A stretch of 64,000 bases of DNA from Cellulomonas sp. JH27-2 (GTDB lineage: Bacteria; Actinomycetota; Actinomycetes; Actinomycetales; Cellulomonadaceae): contig NZ_JACYFR010000002.1 in assembly GCF_014837175.1 (NCBI RefSeq), positions 744,001-808,000 on the forward strand, written 5' to 3'. Under the pieces are notes generated by a model. It was not told the DNA's origin, ran no database searches, and saw nothing but the letters and a program-made list of their open reading frames with translations. A program made the position numbers and the translations under genes. This document shows, piece after piece, positions 17,574-24,364 of the stretch; the stretch's first letter is position 1; each line of letters begins with the position of its first letter.

Positions 17574-18278
17574 ATGAGCGACGACTACACCCGTGCGGTC
17601 CCCCCGACGGGGACACCCACCACGACGATCGACCCGCTGTACCCCACCGAGACTCCCAGCCCCGACCTGCACGACGACGGTGACGACAACGCCACCCCCG
17701 GCGTCACCGAGAAGGTCAAGGACCTGGCCGGTTCGGCCGGGGACGCGGGCAGCTCCGTGCTCGACGAGGCCAAGAGCGGCGCGAGCGACGTCAAGCAGGA
17801 GGCCCAGCAGCAGGTCAGCGACCTGTGGGGACAGGCGCGCGGCGAGCTGTCCGACCAGACCGGCCAGCAGCAGCAGCGGCTGGCCGGCGGGCTGAAGTCC
17901 TTCGGCAGCCAGCTCGACCAGATGGCGTCCGCGCCCGACGAGTCGAGCGTCGCGACGCACCTCGCGCGCGACCTCAGCCAGCGCGCGACCGACCTCGGCG
18001 GGTGGCTCGAGAGCCGCAGCCCGCAGGAGGTCGTCGACGAGCTGCGCTCGTTCGCCCGCCGGCGCCCGGGCACGTTCCTGCTCGCCGCCGCGGGAGCTGG
18101 ACTCCTTGTCGGCCGCCTGACCCGTGCGCTCAAGGACGGTCCGGCGGACCAGTCCGACGCCCCGCGCACGACGGGCGCCGTCGACGGCACGACCGGGCCC
18201 ACCTCGTCGTCCGAGAGCACGCCCACCGAGCCGTACGAGAACCTGGGCGCCACTCCTGGCACCGGCGGCGGGCTGTGA
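17574..18278 (+). CDS. Hypothetical stress protein with C-terminal membrane helix
   Basis: A 234-residue protein. The N-terminal third is acidic and Pro/Thr-rich, the middle (residues ~45-120) is a Gln/Ala/Asp helical region with heptad-like spacing, and one hydrophobic helix (GTFLLAAAGAGLLVGRL) lies at about residue 165. This layout is common in the first gene of actinobacterial phage-holin-family/DUF3618 operons. Its stop overlaps the next GTG (GTGA). It is probably a membrane-tethered envelope-stress protein. Confidence 0.72.
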   Translation: MSDDYTRAVPPTGTPTTTIDPLYPTETPSPDLHDDGDDNATPGVTEKVKDLAGSAGDAGSSVLDEAKSGASDVKQEAQQQVSDLWGQARGELSDQTGQQQQRLAGGLKSFGSQLDQMASAPDESSVATHLARDLSQRATDLGGWLESRSPQEVVDELRSFARRRPGTFLLAAAGAGLLVGRLTRALKDGPADQSDAPRTTGAVDGTTGPTSSSESTPTEPYENLGATPGTGGGL

Positions 18279-18685
18279 CCGACACGGCGCCGAACAGCGC
18301 GCCCGAACGGAGCTCGGTCGGCGACCTGCTCGGCGAGGTCACCCGCGACGTGTCCACGCTCCTGCGCCAGGAGGTCGAGCTGGCCAAGGCCGAGGTCCGC
18401 CAGTCGGCCCAGCAGGCCGTCAAGGGCGGGTCGATGTTCGCCGGTGCAGCGGTCGGCGGTCACATGGTCCTGCTCTTCCTCTCGATCGCCCTCTGGTGGG
18501 CGCTGGGCGACGCATGGGGCCGGGCCTGGTCCGGCGTCGTCGTCGCCGTCGTCTGGGGCGTCATCGCGGCCGTGCTGGCCCTCCGTGGCCGCGCCGAGGC
18601 GCGACGCGTCAAGGGGCTGCCGCACACGGCGGACTCCGTCAAGAAGATCCCGAACGCACTGCAAGGGCACGAGGAGAAGAACTGA
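18275..18685 (+). CDS. Phage holin family protein (actinobacterial holin superfamily III-like)
   Basis: A 136-residue protein with an amphipathic N-terminal helix (GEVTRDVSTLLRQEVELAKAE) followed by two transmembrane helices (MVLLFLSIALWWAL and VVVAVVWGVIAAVLAL) and a basic tail. This is the standard layout of the chromosomal holin-superfamily III proteins found with DUF3618 genes. It is not linked to any phage lysis gene here. It is coupled on both sides (GTGA before, TGATG after). Confidence 0.82.
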   Translation: MTDTAPNSAPERSSVGDLLGEVTRDVSTLLRQEVELAKAEVRQSAQQAVKGGSMFAGAAVGGHMVLLFLSIALWWALGDAWGRAWSGVVVAVVWGVIAAVLALRGRAEARRVKGLPHTADSVKKIPNALQGHEEKN

Positions 18686-19320
18686 TGAGCACCGACACAG
18701 GAAGCACCCGCGACCCGGACGAGATCCGCGCGGACATCGAGCGGACCCGCGCCGAGCTCAGCTCGGACGTCGACGCGCTCGGCGACAAGGTCAGCCCCGG
18801 GCAGGTGGCCCACCGCCAGGCCGAGAAGGTCCGCTCCGCCGCGTCGGGGCTCAAGGACCGCATGATCGGCACCGTGTCCGACGGTGCGGGTTCCGCCGGC
18901 TCGGCGGCGTCGTCCGTCGGGGACGCGACGTCGTCGCTGCCCGGCAACGCGATGGACCGTGCCCGGGGCAACCCGCTGGCCGCCGGTCTGATCGCCTTCG
19001 GCGCAGGCTGGCTGGTGGCCTCCCTTCTGCCCTCCACGCGGCGCGAGCAGGACCTGGCTCAGACGGCGAAGGACCAGTCGGGCCCGCTCGTCGGCGAGGT
19101 CAAGAACGTCGCGCAGGACGCGGCGGCCAACCTCAAGGCGCCCGCTCAGGATGCGGTCGCGGCCGTCAAGGAGAAGGCGACCGACGCCGCGTCATCGGTG
19201 CGGGACCAGGGCCAGTCGGCAGCCCAGGACCTCAAGTCCCAGGCGGCCGGCTCGGACGACGACACCCACGGCGCCCACGTCGCCGAGGACCCGTTCGGGA
19301 CCCCGGCGCCGCCGCAGTAG
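18685..19320 (+). CDS. DUF3618 family membrane-associated protein
   Basis: A 211-residue protein. The N-terminal DPDEIRADIERTRAELSSDVDAL segment is the DUF3618 signature; a short hydrophobic helix (LAAGLIAFGAGWLVASLL) lies near residue 105 and a long Ala/Lys/Gln helical tail follows. The ATG shares one base with the upstream stop and GAGGAG precedes it. Such proteins are thought to be envelope-stress factors; no activity is known. Confidence 0.82.
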   Translation: MSTDTGSTRDPDEIRADIERTRAELSSDVDALGDKVSPGQVAHRQAEKVRSAASGLKDRMIGTVSDGAGSAGSAASSVGDATSSLPGNAMDRARGNPLAAGLIAFGAGWLVASLLPSTRREQDLAQTAKDQSGPLVGEVKNVAQDAAANLKAPAQDAVAAVKEKATDAASSVRDQGQSAAQDLKSQAAGSDDDTHGAHVAEDPFGTPAPPQ

Positions 19321-19422
19321 GACCACGGGGCGGGGCACAACGGCGTGCCTCGCCCCTGCCTCATCCCGACCTCACTCCGACCGCGCAGCCGCCTCACGCC
19401 GCCCACACCCCGAAGGACCGCC

Positions 19423-20493
19423 ATGACCCAGGACGAGACGAGCACCAGCAAGGCCGCCGCGCCCGACCCCGAAGACGCCCGCAAGCCCGACTCCCCCGCC
19501 GACCTCGACAAGCGGTCGTGGCTGTACGTCCTGCGCAAGACGCTGCGCGAGTTCACCAAGGACCAGTGCACGGACCTCGCCGCAGCCCTGACCTACTACG
19601 CGGTGCTCGCGATCGCACCCGCCCTGCTGGCAGTGGCGTCGATCTTCGGTCTCGTCGGCGATCCGCAGGCGATGGTCGACAACGTCCTCAAGACCGTCAG
19701 CGAGGCCGGCTCCGACTCGGCGGCCAAGAGCATCGAACCGGTGCTCACCAAGCTGACGGAGGCGCCGTCCGCAGGGCTCGCGCTGATCGTCGGCGTCGTG
19801 CTGGCCCTGTGGTCCGCCTCCGGCTACGTCGCGGCGTTCAGCCGCGGCATGAACCGCGTGTACGAGGTCGACGAGGGACGGCCCGTCTGGAAGCTGCGCC
19901 CCGCGCTGCTGCTCGTGACCCTCGTACTGGTCGTCATCGCGGTGCTGGTGCTCGTGCTGGTCGTGCTCTCGGGAGGCGTCGCGACGTCGGTCGGCCAGAC
20001 GATCGGGGTCAGCGACGTGGTCGTCACCGTGTGGAACTTCGCCAAGTGGCCGCTCGTCCTCGTGCTCGTCGTCGGGGCTGTCGCGATCCTCTACCACTCC
20101 ACGCCCAACGTCCGGCAGCCGAAGTTTCGCTGGGTCAGCCTCGGCGCGGTCGTCGCGATCGTCGTGTGGGTCGTCGCCTCCGTCGCGTTCGGCCTCTACG
20201 TCGCGAACTTCTCGAGCTACGACAAGACCTACGGCTCCCTCGCGGGCGTCATCATCGTGCTGCTGTGGTTGTGGCTCACCAACCTGGCGCTGCTGTTCGG
20301 CGCAGAGCTCGACGCCGAGGTCGAGCGCGGGCGCGAGCTGCAGGGCGGCATCGCGGCCGAGGAGACGATCCAGCTCCCCCCGCGCGACACCAAGGCGAGC
20401 GACAAGAAGCAGGCGAAGCTCGACGAGGACATCCGCCGGGGGCGCGAGCTGCGCCAGCAGACGGTGCCCGAGCCACAGGACGACTCGCGATGA
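19423..20493 (+). CDS. YihY/BrkB family inner membrane protein
   Basis: A 356-residue protein with about six transmembrane helices. The signature DLAAALTYYAVLAIAPALL and the LWSASGYVAAFSRGMNRVYEV region identify the YihY/BrkB family; the C-terminus is a charged cytoplasmic tail. Members are sometimes called RNase BN from an old misassignment. It lies 102 bases after the DUF3618 gene and its stop overlaps the next ATG (ATGA), so it belongs to the same stress operon. Confidence 0.88.
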   Translation: MTQDETSTSKAAAPDPEDARKPDSPADLDKRSWLYVLRKTLREFTKDQCTDLAAALTYYAVLAIAPALLAVASIFGLVGDPQAMVDNVLKTVSEAGSDSAAKSIEPVLTKLTEAPSAGLALIVGVVLALWSASGYVAAFSRGMNRVYEVDEGRPVWKLRPALLLVTLVLVVIAVLVLVLVVLSGGVATSVGQTIGVSDVVVTVWNFAKWPLVLVLVVGAVAILYHSTPNVRQPKFRWVSLGAVVAIVVWVVASVAFGLYVANFSSYDKTYGSLAGVIIVLLWLWLTNLALLFGAELDAEVERGRELQGGIAAEETIQLPPRDTKASDKKQAKLDEDIRRGRELRQQTVPEPQDDSR

Positions 20494-21083
20494 CGACGGT
20501 CGAACGGGTGATGCCGTGCTCTGCCGCGGCCGTGTCTCGCGTCCTGGCCGACGGCTGGCTCCACGCGACGTGGGTCGTCGGCGCCAGTCGCATCCGCGCC
20601 GTCGCCGAGGGCTGGCCCGAGCCGGGTACACGCATCGCGCACTCGTTCGGGATCTGGCCTGTCGTCGTCGACGACGAGACGGTGAGCCGCGCGTGGACAC
20701 CGGGCGCGGTCCTCGTGCTGCAGGCCCGCGGCTGGCCCGCGGGCGAGGCGCGCGTGCGGATCACCGTCGCAGAGATCGACGGCGGTTGCCGCGTGCGCAT
20801 CAGCGAGGACGCCGTGCGCGGGCCCGGGACTCTCGTGCCGCGCCCGTTGCGCGGACTCGTCCTGAGGCCGCGCAACACCGAGGCGCTCCGCCGACTCGAA
20901 TGGCTCGCGCTGCGTGCCGACCCGGGCCACTCGGCCGACGGTGGCCTGACCGGCGCCGTCGACCCCGCCCGGAGGCACGTCGCGAGGCCAGGTGTCCTGC
21001 GCACGCGCGCGTCTGTCCTGCGCACGCGCGCGTCGCCGGTCCCGTGGATACGCTCGAGCTCGCGGGGGCCCGAGCACCGATGA
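20490..21083 (+). CDS. SRPBCC (START-like) family protein with repetitive tail
   Basis: A 197-residue protein. Residues 1-145 read as a polyketide-cyclase/START-like fold (TTVERVMPCSAAAVSRVLADG ... VLVLQARGWPAGEARVRITVAEIDGG). The tail contains a direct repeat, VLRTRAS twice, coded by two near-perfect 21-base units at about 20995-21036. Members bind small hydrophobic ligands; the ligand here is unknown. The ATG overlaps the YihY stop. Confidence 0.75.
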   Translation: MTTVERVMPCSAAAVSRVLADGWLHATWVVGASRIRAVAEGWPEPGTRIAHSFGIWPVVVDDETVSRAWTPGAVLVLQARGWPAGEARVRITVAEIDGGCRVRISEDAVRGPGTLVPRPLRGLVLRPRNTEALRRLEWLALRADPGHSADGGLTGAVDPARRHVARPGVLRTRASVLRTRASPVPWIRSSSRGPEHR

Positions 21084-21111
21084 ACCCGCACGACCAGCCG
21101 AGAGGATCACG

Positions 21112-21357
21112 ATGAGCATCAACGATGACGACATCACGACCGACACCGGAGCGCAGGGCGAAGGCCCCGCCGACGGTGGCGCCAACCCGGGCGGCCACGA
21201 CGGCGGCGCAGACGGCTCCGCCGGCGAGGGAACGGCCGACGGCGGCGCGAACCCGTCGGGGCACGACGGCGGAGCAGATGGGTCCGCCGGCGAGGGGACT
21301 GCTGACGGCGGCGCCAACCCCGGCGGCCACGACGGCGGCGCAGACGGCTCGGCTTGA
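21112..21357 (+). CDS. Three-repeat Asp/Gly/Asn/His peptide, candidate modified-peptide precursor
   Basis: An 81-residue peptide: a 15-residue acidic leader-like start (MSINDDDITTDTGAQ) followed by exactly three 22-residue repeats of the type GEGTADGGANPGGHDGGADG plus SA. Differences are only P/T at position 4 and G/S at position 12. It has no Cys and no hydrophobic core, so it cannot fold as a normal domain. AGAGGATCACG precedes the ATG. Its stop overlaps the start of a JmjC/cupin oxygenase gene by one base, which is why it is proposed as that enzyme's substrate. A natively disordered stress protein is the alternative. Confidence 0.7.
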   Translation: MSINDDDITTDTGAQGEGPADGGANPGGHDGGADGSAGEGTADGGANPSGHDGGADGSAGEGTADGGANPGGHDGGADGSA

Positions 21358-22592
21358 TGACTGACCACGCCACCGGCCGAGGGTCCGCCCTCGGCCGGTG
21401 TCTCGCTGTCCCGCCCGATGTGTTCGCACGTGACTACTGGGCCACCGCCCCGCTCCTGACTCGCGCCGAGTCGTTGGGAGGTGGATACGAGGACCTCTTC
21501 TCCGCCGACGCGGTCGACGAGCTCGTCAGCAGTCGCGGGGTCCGCACGCCGTTCCTGCGGATGGCCCACGAGGGATCGGTCCTTCCCGCGGCACGCTTCA
21601 CCGCGCCGGGCGGGTACGGGGCAGAGGTGGGCGACCAGGTCTCGAGCGACAAGGTGCTGGCCGAGTTCGCGGCCGGCGCCACGATCGTCCTGCAGGGTCT
21701 GCACCGCCTCTGGCCACCGCTGGTCGACTTCACCCGATCCCTCGTCGCGGAGATCGGCCACCCCGCACAGGTCAACGCCTACGTCACTCCCCCGTCGTCG
21801 CAGGGCTTCGACCCGCACTTCGACACGCACGACGTCTTCGTCCTGCAGGTCGCGGGCCAGAAGCACTGGCGCATCCACGCCCCCGTGCACCCCGATCCGC
21901 TCGCCGACCAGCCGTGGTCCGGCCATGCGGACGCGGTGGCCGAAGCGGCGACGCGGCCCGCGGTCATCGACGAGGTTCTGCGCCCCGGCGACGCCCTCTA
22001 CCTCCCGCGCGGTTGGATCCATTCGGCGACGGCGCTCGGCGACACGTCGATCCACCTGACGGTCGGCATGTCCGCCTACACCAGGGCGGACGTGGTCCAT
22101 GCTCTGCTGGACCTGGTCGGCGACGTCCCGCGGCTGCGGGGTTCGCTCCCGCTCGGCGTCGACGTCTCCGACCCCGACCAGCTCCGCGGGATCGTCGCCG
22201 ACGTCGTCGCCGACCTGACGGCCGCGCTCGTCGGCGACGACGTGCCGGCCGCGCGGGTCTCACGCGCCCTTGCGGGCCGCTTCGAGCGTGACACGCGTCC
22301 CGAACCCGTGGCTCCGGTCCGCACCCTCGCCGCGGCGGCAACGCTGTCGGGTGGCACGACGATCCGGCTGCGCGAGTCCCTCGCGGTGGCCGTGCAGCGG
22401 GTCGGGGACCGCGTACGCATCGCCGCGCGGGGACGTGCGGTCACCATGCCGGTCGAGGCCGAGGCTGCACTGCGCGTGCTCGCTGAGGGCGGCCCGGTGC
22501 GCGTCGGCTCCCTCCCGGGGCTCGACGAGGCGAGCGCGCTCGTCGTCGCACGCCGCCTCCTGCGCGAAGGCTTCCTGGTGGCCACCGAGTGA
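21357..22592 (+). CDS. JmjC/cupin-fold 2-oxoglutarate oxygenase, ribosomal-oxygenase-like
   Basis: A 411-residue protein of the JmjC ROX type. The Fe(II) site reads H154-F-D156 in GFDPHFDTHD and H222 in LPRGWIHSA; the downstream KHWRIH is the usual family strand. The C-terminal ~180 residues contain a helical dimerisation region and a winged-helix-like end, as in bacterial ROX enzymes. Known ROX proteins hydroxylate Arg or His of ribosomal proteins, but this gene directly overlaps a repeat-peptide gene, which suggests a dedicated substrate with GGHDGG units. TTG at 21354 is an alternative start. Confidence 0.82.
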   Translation: MTDHATGRGSALGRCLAVPPDVFARDYWATAPLLTRAESLGGGYEDLFSADAVDELVSSRGVRTPFLRMAHEGSVLPAARFTAPGGYGAEVGDQVSSDKVLAEFAAGATIVLQGLHRLWPPLVDFTRSLVAEIGHPAQVNAYVTPPSSQGFDPHFDTHDVFVLQVAGQKHWRIHAPVHPDPLADQPWSGHADAVAEAATRPAVIDEVLRPGDALYLPRGWIHSATALGDTSIHLTVGMSAYTRADVVHALLDLVGDVPRLRGSLPLGVDVSDPDQLRGIVADVVADLTAALVGDDVPAARVSRALAGRFERDTRPEPVAPVRTLAAAATLSGGTTIRLRESLAVAVQRVGDRVRIAARGRAVTMPVEAEAALRVLAEGGPVRVGSLPGLDEASALVVARRLLREGFLVATE

Positions 22593-23506
22593 CACCGGAG
22601 CCGGACGGCGAGGCCGCGAGCCCCTGGGCACCCTGCAGCGATCGATCCCGTGAGCGGGACGACCCGCTGGCCGGCACGGCCTCCCGCGGTGACACGTGGT
22701 TCCTGGTGGAGAGCCCGAACGGATGGGGGCGGCACGCGTTCCTGGACCCCCCGTACGACGTCGCGCTGGGCCGCGCGCTGGTGACGAGGATCGAGGCTGC
22801 CGGGACCCGACCGCTGGCGATCCGGAGGCCTCGTCGACGGCCGTCGTCGCCCTCCACCCGGTGGGCGTTCATCGACTCCCGACCCGGGCGCGAGACGATC
22901 CGTTGGGGACGGGTGGAGCATCCCGCTCAGCTGCTCGACGTGCCGTTGGACGGGTCGAGCGGCACGGAGTCCGCCTCCCCCGTCTTCGCCGTGTGCACCC
23001 ACGGCAGGCACGACCAGTGCTGCGCCGTGCGTGGCCGTCCGGTCGCGGCCCGCCTGGCCGAGCGGTACCCCGACGAGACCTGGGAGTGCTCCCACCTCGG
23101 AGGGGACCGGTTCGCCGGCACCATGGTCGTCCTCCCCCACGGCCTGTACTACGGACGGGCCGACGACGTGGACGCGCTCGACATCGCCGACGCGTACCTG
23201 CGCGGTGACGTCACGACGCACTTCCTGCGCGGCCGGAGCTCGCTGTCGCACGCGGTGCAGGCAGCGCAGCACGCCGCCCGCGACGCGTTCGGCGACCCGA
23301 GGATCGCCGCCTACGCACCCATCCGCGAGGCACGCAGCGACGACTCGTGGACCGTCGACCTCGCCGCGGACGACGGCGTCGTCACCGTCACCCTGGTGCA
23401 GGAGAGCTCGGGACCGCTGCTGTCGACGTGCGCGGCGACGCGGGCGTTCCCGGTGCCACACCTCGTCGCGGTGGACGTCGCGCGACGGCCCCCACAGACC
23501 CCGTAG
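22589..23506 (+). CDS. Sucrase/ferredoxin-like (thioredoxin-fold [2Fe-2S]) protein
   Basis: A 305-residue protein of the sucraseferredoxin-like family. It has the CTHGRHDQCCAVRG segment and the ECSHLGGDRFAGTMVVLP segment that carry cluster-ligand Cys/His residues, with an N-terminal DTWFLVESP strand. It probably carries electrons. The GTG start overlaps the JmjC stop (GTGA), so the two proteins are made together. This makes it a possible reductant or accessory for the oxygenase. Confidence 0.82.
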   Translation: MTPEPDGEAASPWAPCSDRSRERDDPLAGTASRGDTWFLVESPNGWGRHAFLDPPYDVALGRALVTRIEAAGTRPLAIRRPRRRPSSPSTRWAFIDSRPGRETIRWGRVEHPAQLLDVPLDGSSGTESASPVFAVCTHGRHDQCCAVRGRPVAARLAERYPDETWECSHLGGDRFAGTMVVLPHGLYYGRADDVDALDIADAYLRGDVTTHFLRGRSSLSHAVQAAQHAARDAFGDPRIAAYAPIREARSDDSWTVDLAADDGVVTVTLVQESSGPLLSTCAATRAFPVPHLVAVDVARRPPQTP

Positions 23507-23512
23507 GGCCCG

Positions 23513-23959
23513 TCAGCTCCGATGCAGCGGCAGCCGCGCGGTGCGCAGGTAGAACTCTTCGAGCTTGCGCACCTTGGTCGTGAAGTCGTCCCAGTTCAGC
23601 GGTTTGGTCACGTACGCGTTCGCGCCAGCAGCGTAGGCGCGAACGACGTCGACCTCCTCGTCGGAGGTCGTCAGGACCACGACGGGCAGTGCACGCAGGT
23701 CGCTCTCGGACCGCACCTGCTCGAGGACCTCGCGCCCGGACTGCTTGGGCAGGTTGAGGTCCAGCAGCATCAGCGTGGGCCGCCTCGCGTGGGCGTACTC
23801 CCCCTCGCGGTGCAGGTAGGCGATCGCGGCCACGCCGTCCTCGACGATCGTGAGCGCATCGGCCGCGTTGTGCTCCTCGAACACCTCGCGGATGAGCAGC
23901 TGGTCGCCGGGGTCGTCCTCGACGACGAGCACCGACGAGGTCGAGAGGGTCAGTGACAT
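23513..23959 (-). CDS. Single-domain response regulator (Rcp1-like receiver)
   Basis: A 148-residue receiver-only protein. Acidic pocket residues are in VVEDDPGD, the phospho-acceptor Asp in LMLLDLNLPKQSG, the switch Thr in VVVLTTSDEE and the conserved Lys in YVTKPLN. There is no output domain, so it acts through partners such as a phytochrome-type or cyanobacterial-type kinase or a phosphatase. No kinase gene is adjacent. The upstream extension of the frame is not protein-like, so the ATG at 23959 is used. Confidence 0.9.
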   Translation of the reverse strand: MSLTLSTSSVLVVEDDPGDQLLIREVFEEHNAADALTIVEDGVAAIAYLHREGEYAHARRPTLMLLDLNLPKQSGREVLEQVRSESDLRALPVVVLTTSDEEVDVVRAYAAGANAYVTKPLNWDDFTTKVRKLEEFYLRTARLPLHRS

Positions 23960-24107
23960 GCGAAAAGTATGCGCAAGGCGTGGTGCGCCGAATACCTCCC
24001 TGGGGGTGTGATCTCGCGGACGCCCGCTCGAGACCACGCCTCCATGCGGGTGTCGGTGCGTGCCCCATGACCGCCCCGCGGGACCTTCGTGCTGCCGACG
24101 GCCCGGC

Positions 24108-24150
24108 ACGACGAAGGCCCCCGATCGGCGGGATCGGGGGCCTTCGTCGT
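24108..24150. terminator. Strong hairpin, likely terminator of the former tRNA gene
   Basis: A perfect 19-base-pair stem (24108-24126 with 24132-24150) with a five-base loop. It lies just 3' of the tRNA remnant on the minus strand, so it would end the original tRNA transcript. It may also isolate the chromosome from transcription entering from the inserted element. Confidence 0.7.
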
Positions 24151-24163
24151 CGCTGTCTCAACG
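24151..24163. repeat. 13-base direct repeat, copy 1
   Basis: CGCTGTCTCAACG is repeated exactly at 24282-24294. Both copies lie right next to a hairpin and flank the tRNA fragment. It could be part of an attachment core or a scar of an earlier insertion. Confidence 0.5.
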
Positions 24164-24164
24164 A

Positions 24165-24183
24165 GTGTCCGGAGGGGGACTTG
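24165..24183 (-). other. tRNA 3'-end fragment (tRNA-Leu-like), candidate attL
   Basis: On the minus strand this reads as the end of a T-loop, the 3' half of the T-stem (CCCCC), the acceptor strand TCCGGAC and discriminator A. From memory, it matches the 3' end of actinobacterial tRNA-Leu(GAG). Upstream of it on the minus strand the body of the tRNA is missing. A duplicated tRNA 3' end is the classic scar of tyrosine-recombinase integration, so this is the probable left attachment site of the element. Confidence 0.65.
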
Positions 24184-24238
24184 GCCGTTTGCGACACGAA
24201 CCACCGTGCTCATCCTGCGGTCCTGACCTGCGGAAACA

Positions 24239-24279
24239 CTGAAGGCGACCCCGGTGGAGTAGACCAGGATCGCCTTCAG
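24239..24279. terminator. Hairpin downstream of the restriction-modification operon
   Basis: CTGAAGGCGA (24239-24248) pairs with TCGCCTTCAG (24270-24279) around a 21-base loop. It lies 85 bases beyond the end of the minus-strand hsdM gene, so it is a likely terminator for that operon. Confidence 0.5.
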
Positions 24280-24281
24280 GC

Positions 24282-24294
24282 CGCTGTCTCAACG
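24282..24294. repeat. 13-base direct repeat, copy 2
   Basis: This is an exact second copy of CGCTGTCTCAACG (see 24151). It immediately follows the 24239-24279 hairpin, just as copy 1 follows the 24108-24150 hairpin. Confidence 0.5.
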
Positions 24295-24364
24295 GTCTCG
24301 TACCGAACGACGATGCGTTCGGAAGTCACCAAGCAAGGCTACGCGAGTTACCTCGCGGTGGTGA

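Noticed and set aside
18275..18685. Holin as evidence for a prophage
   Set aside because: No lysin, capsid, portal or terminase genes were seen; this holin family is a normal chromosomal stress gene in actinobacteria.
20994..21040. Short direct repeat as a CRISPR-like array
   Set aside because: Only two 21-base units occur inside the coding sequence of the SRPBCC tail, with no spacers.
23960..24107. Short reading frames between the receiver gene and the hairpin
   Set aside because: They lack Shine-Dalgarno sites and protein-like composition; they look like a 5' region.
1..24107. Left part as mobile DNA
   Set aside because: Housekeeping and stress genes with uniform high-GC style and compact operons give no sign of insertion; only the Wadjet operon is defence-like.
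24165..24240. A complete tRNA gene
   Set aside because: Only the T-arm 3' strand and the acceptor strand are present; no 5' acceptor, D-arm or anticodon arm precedes them.
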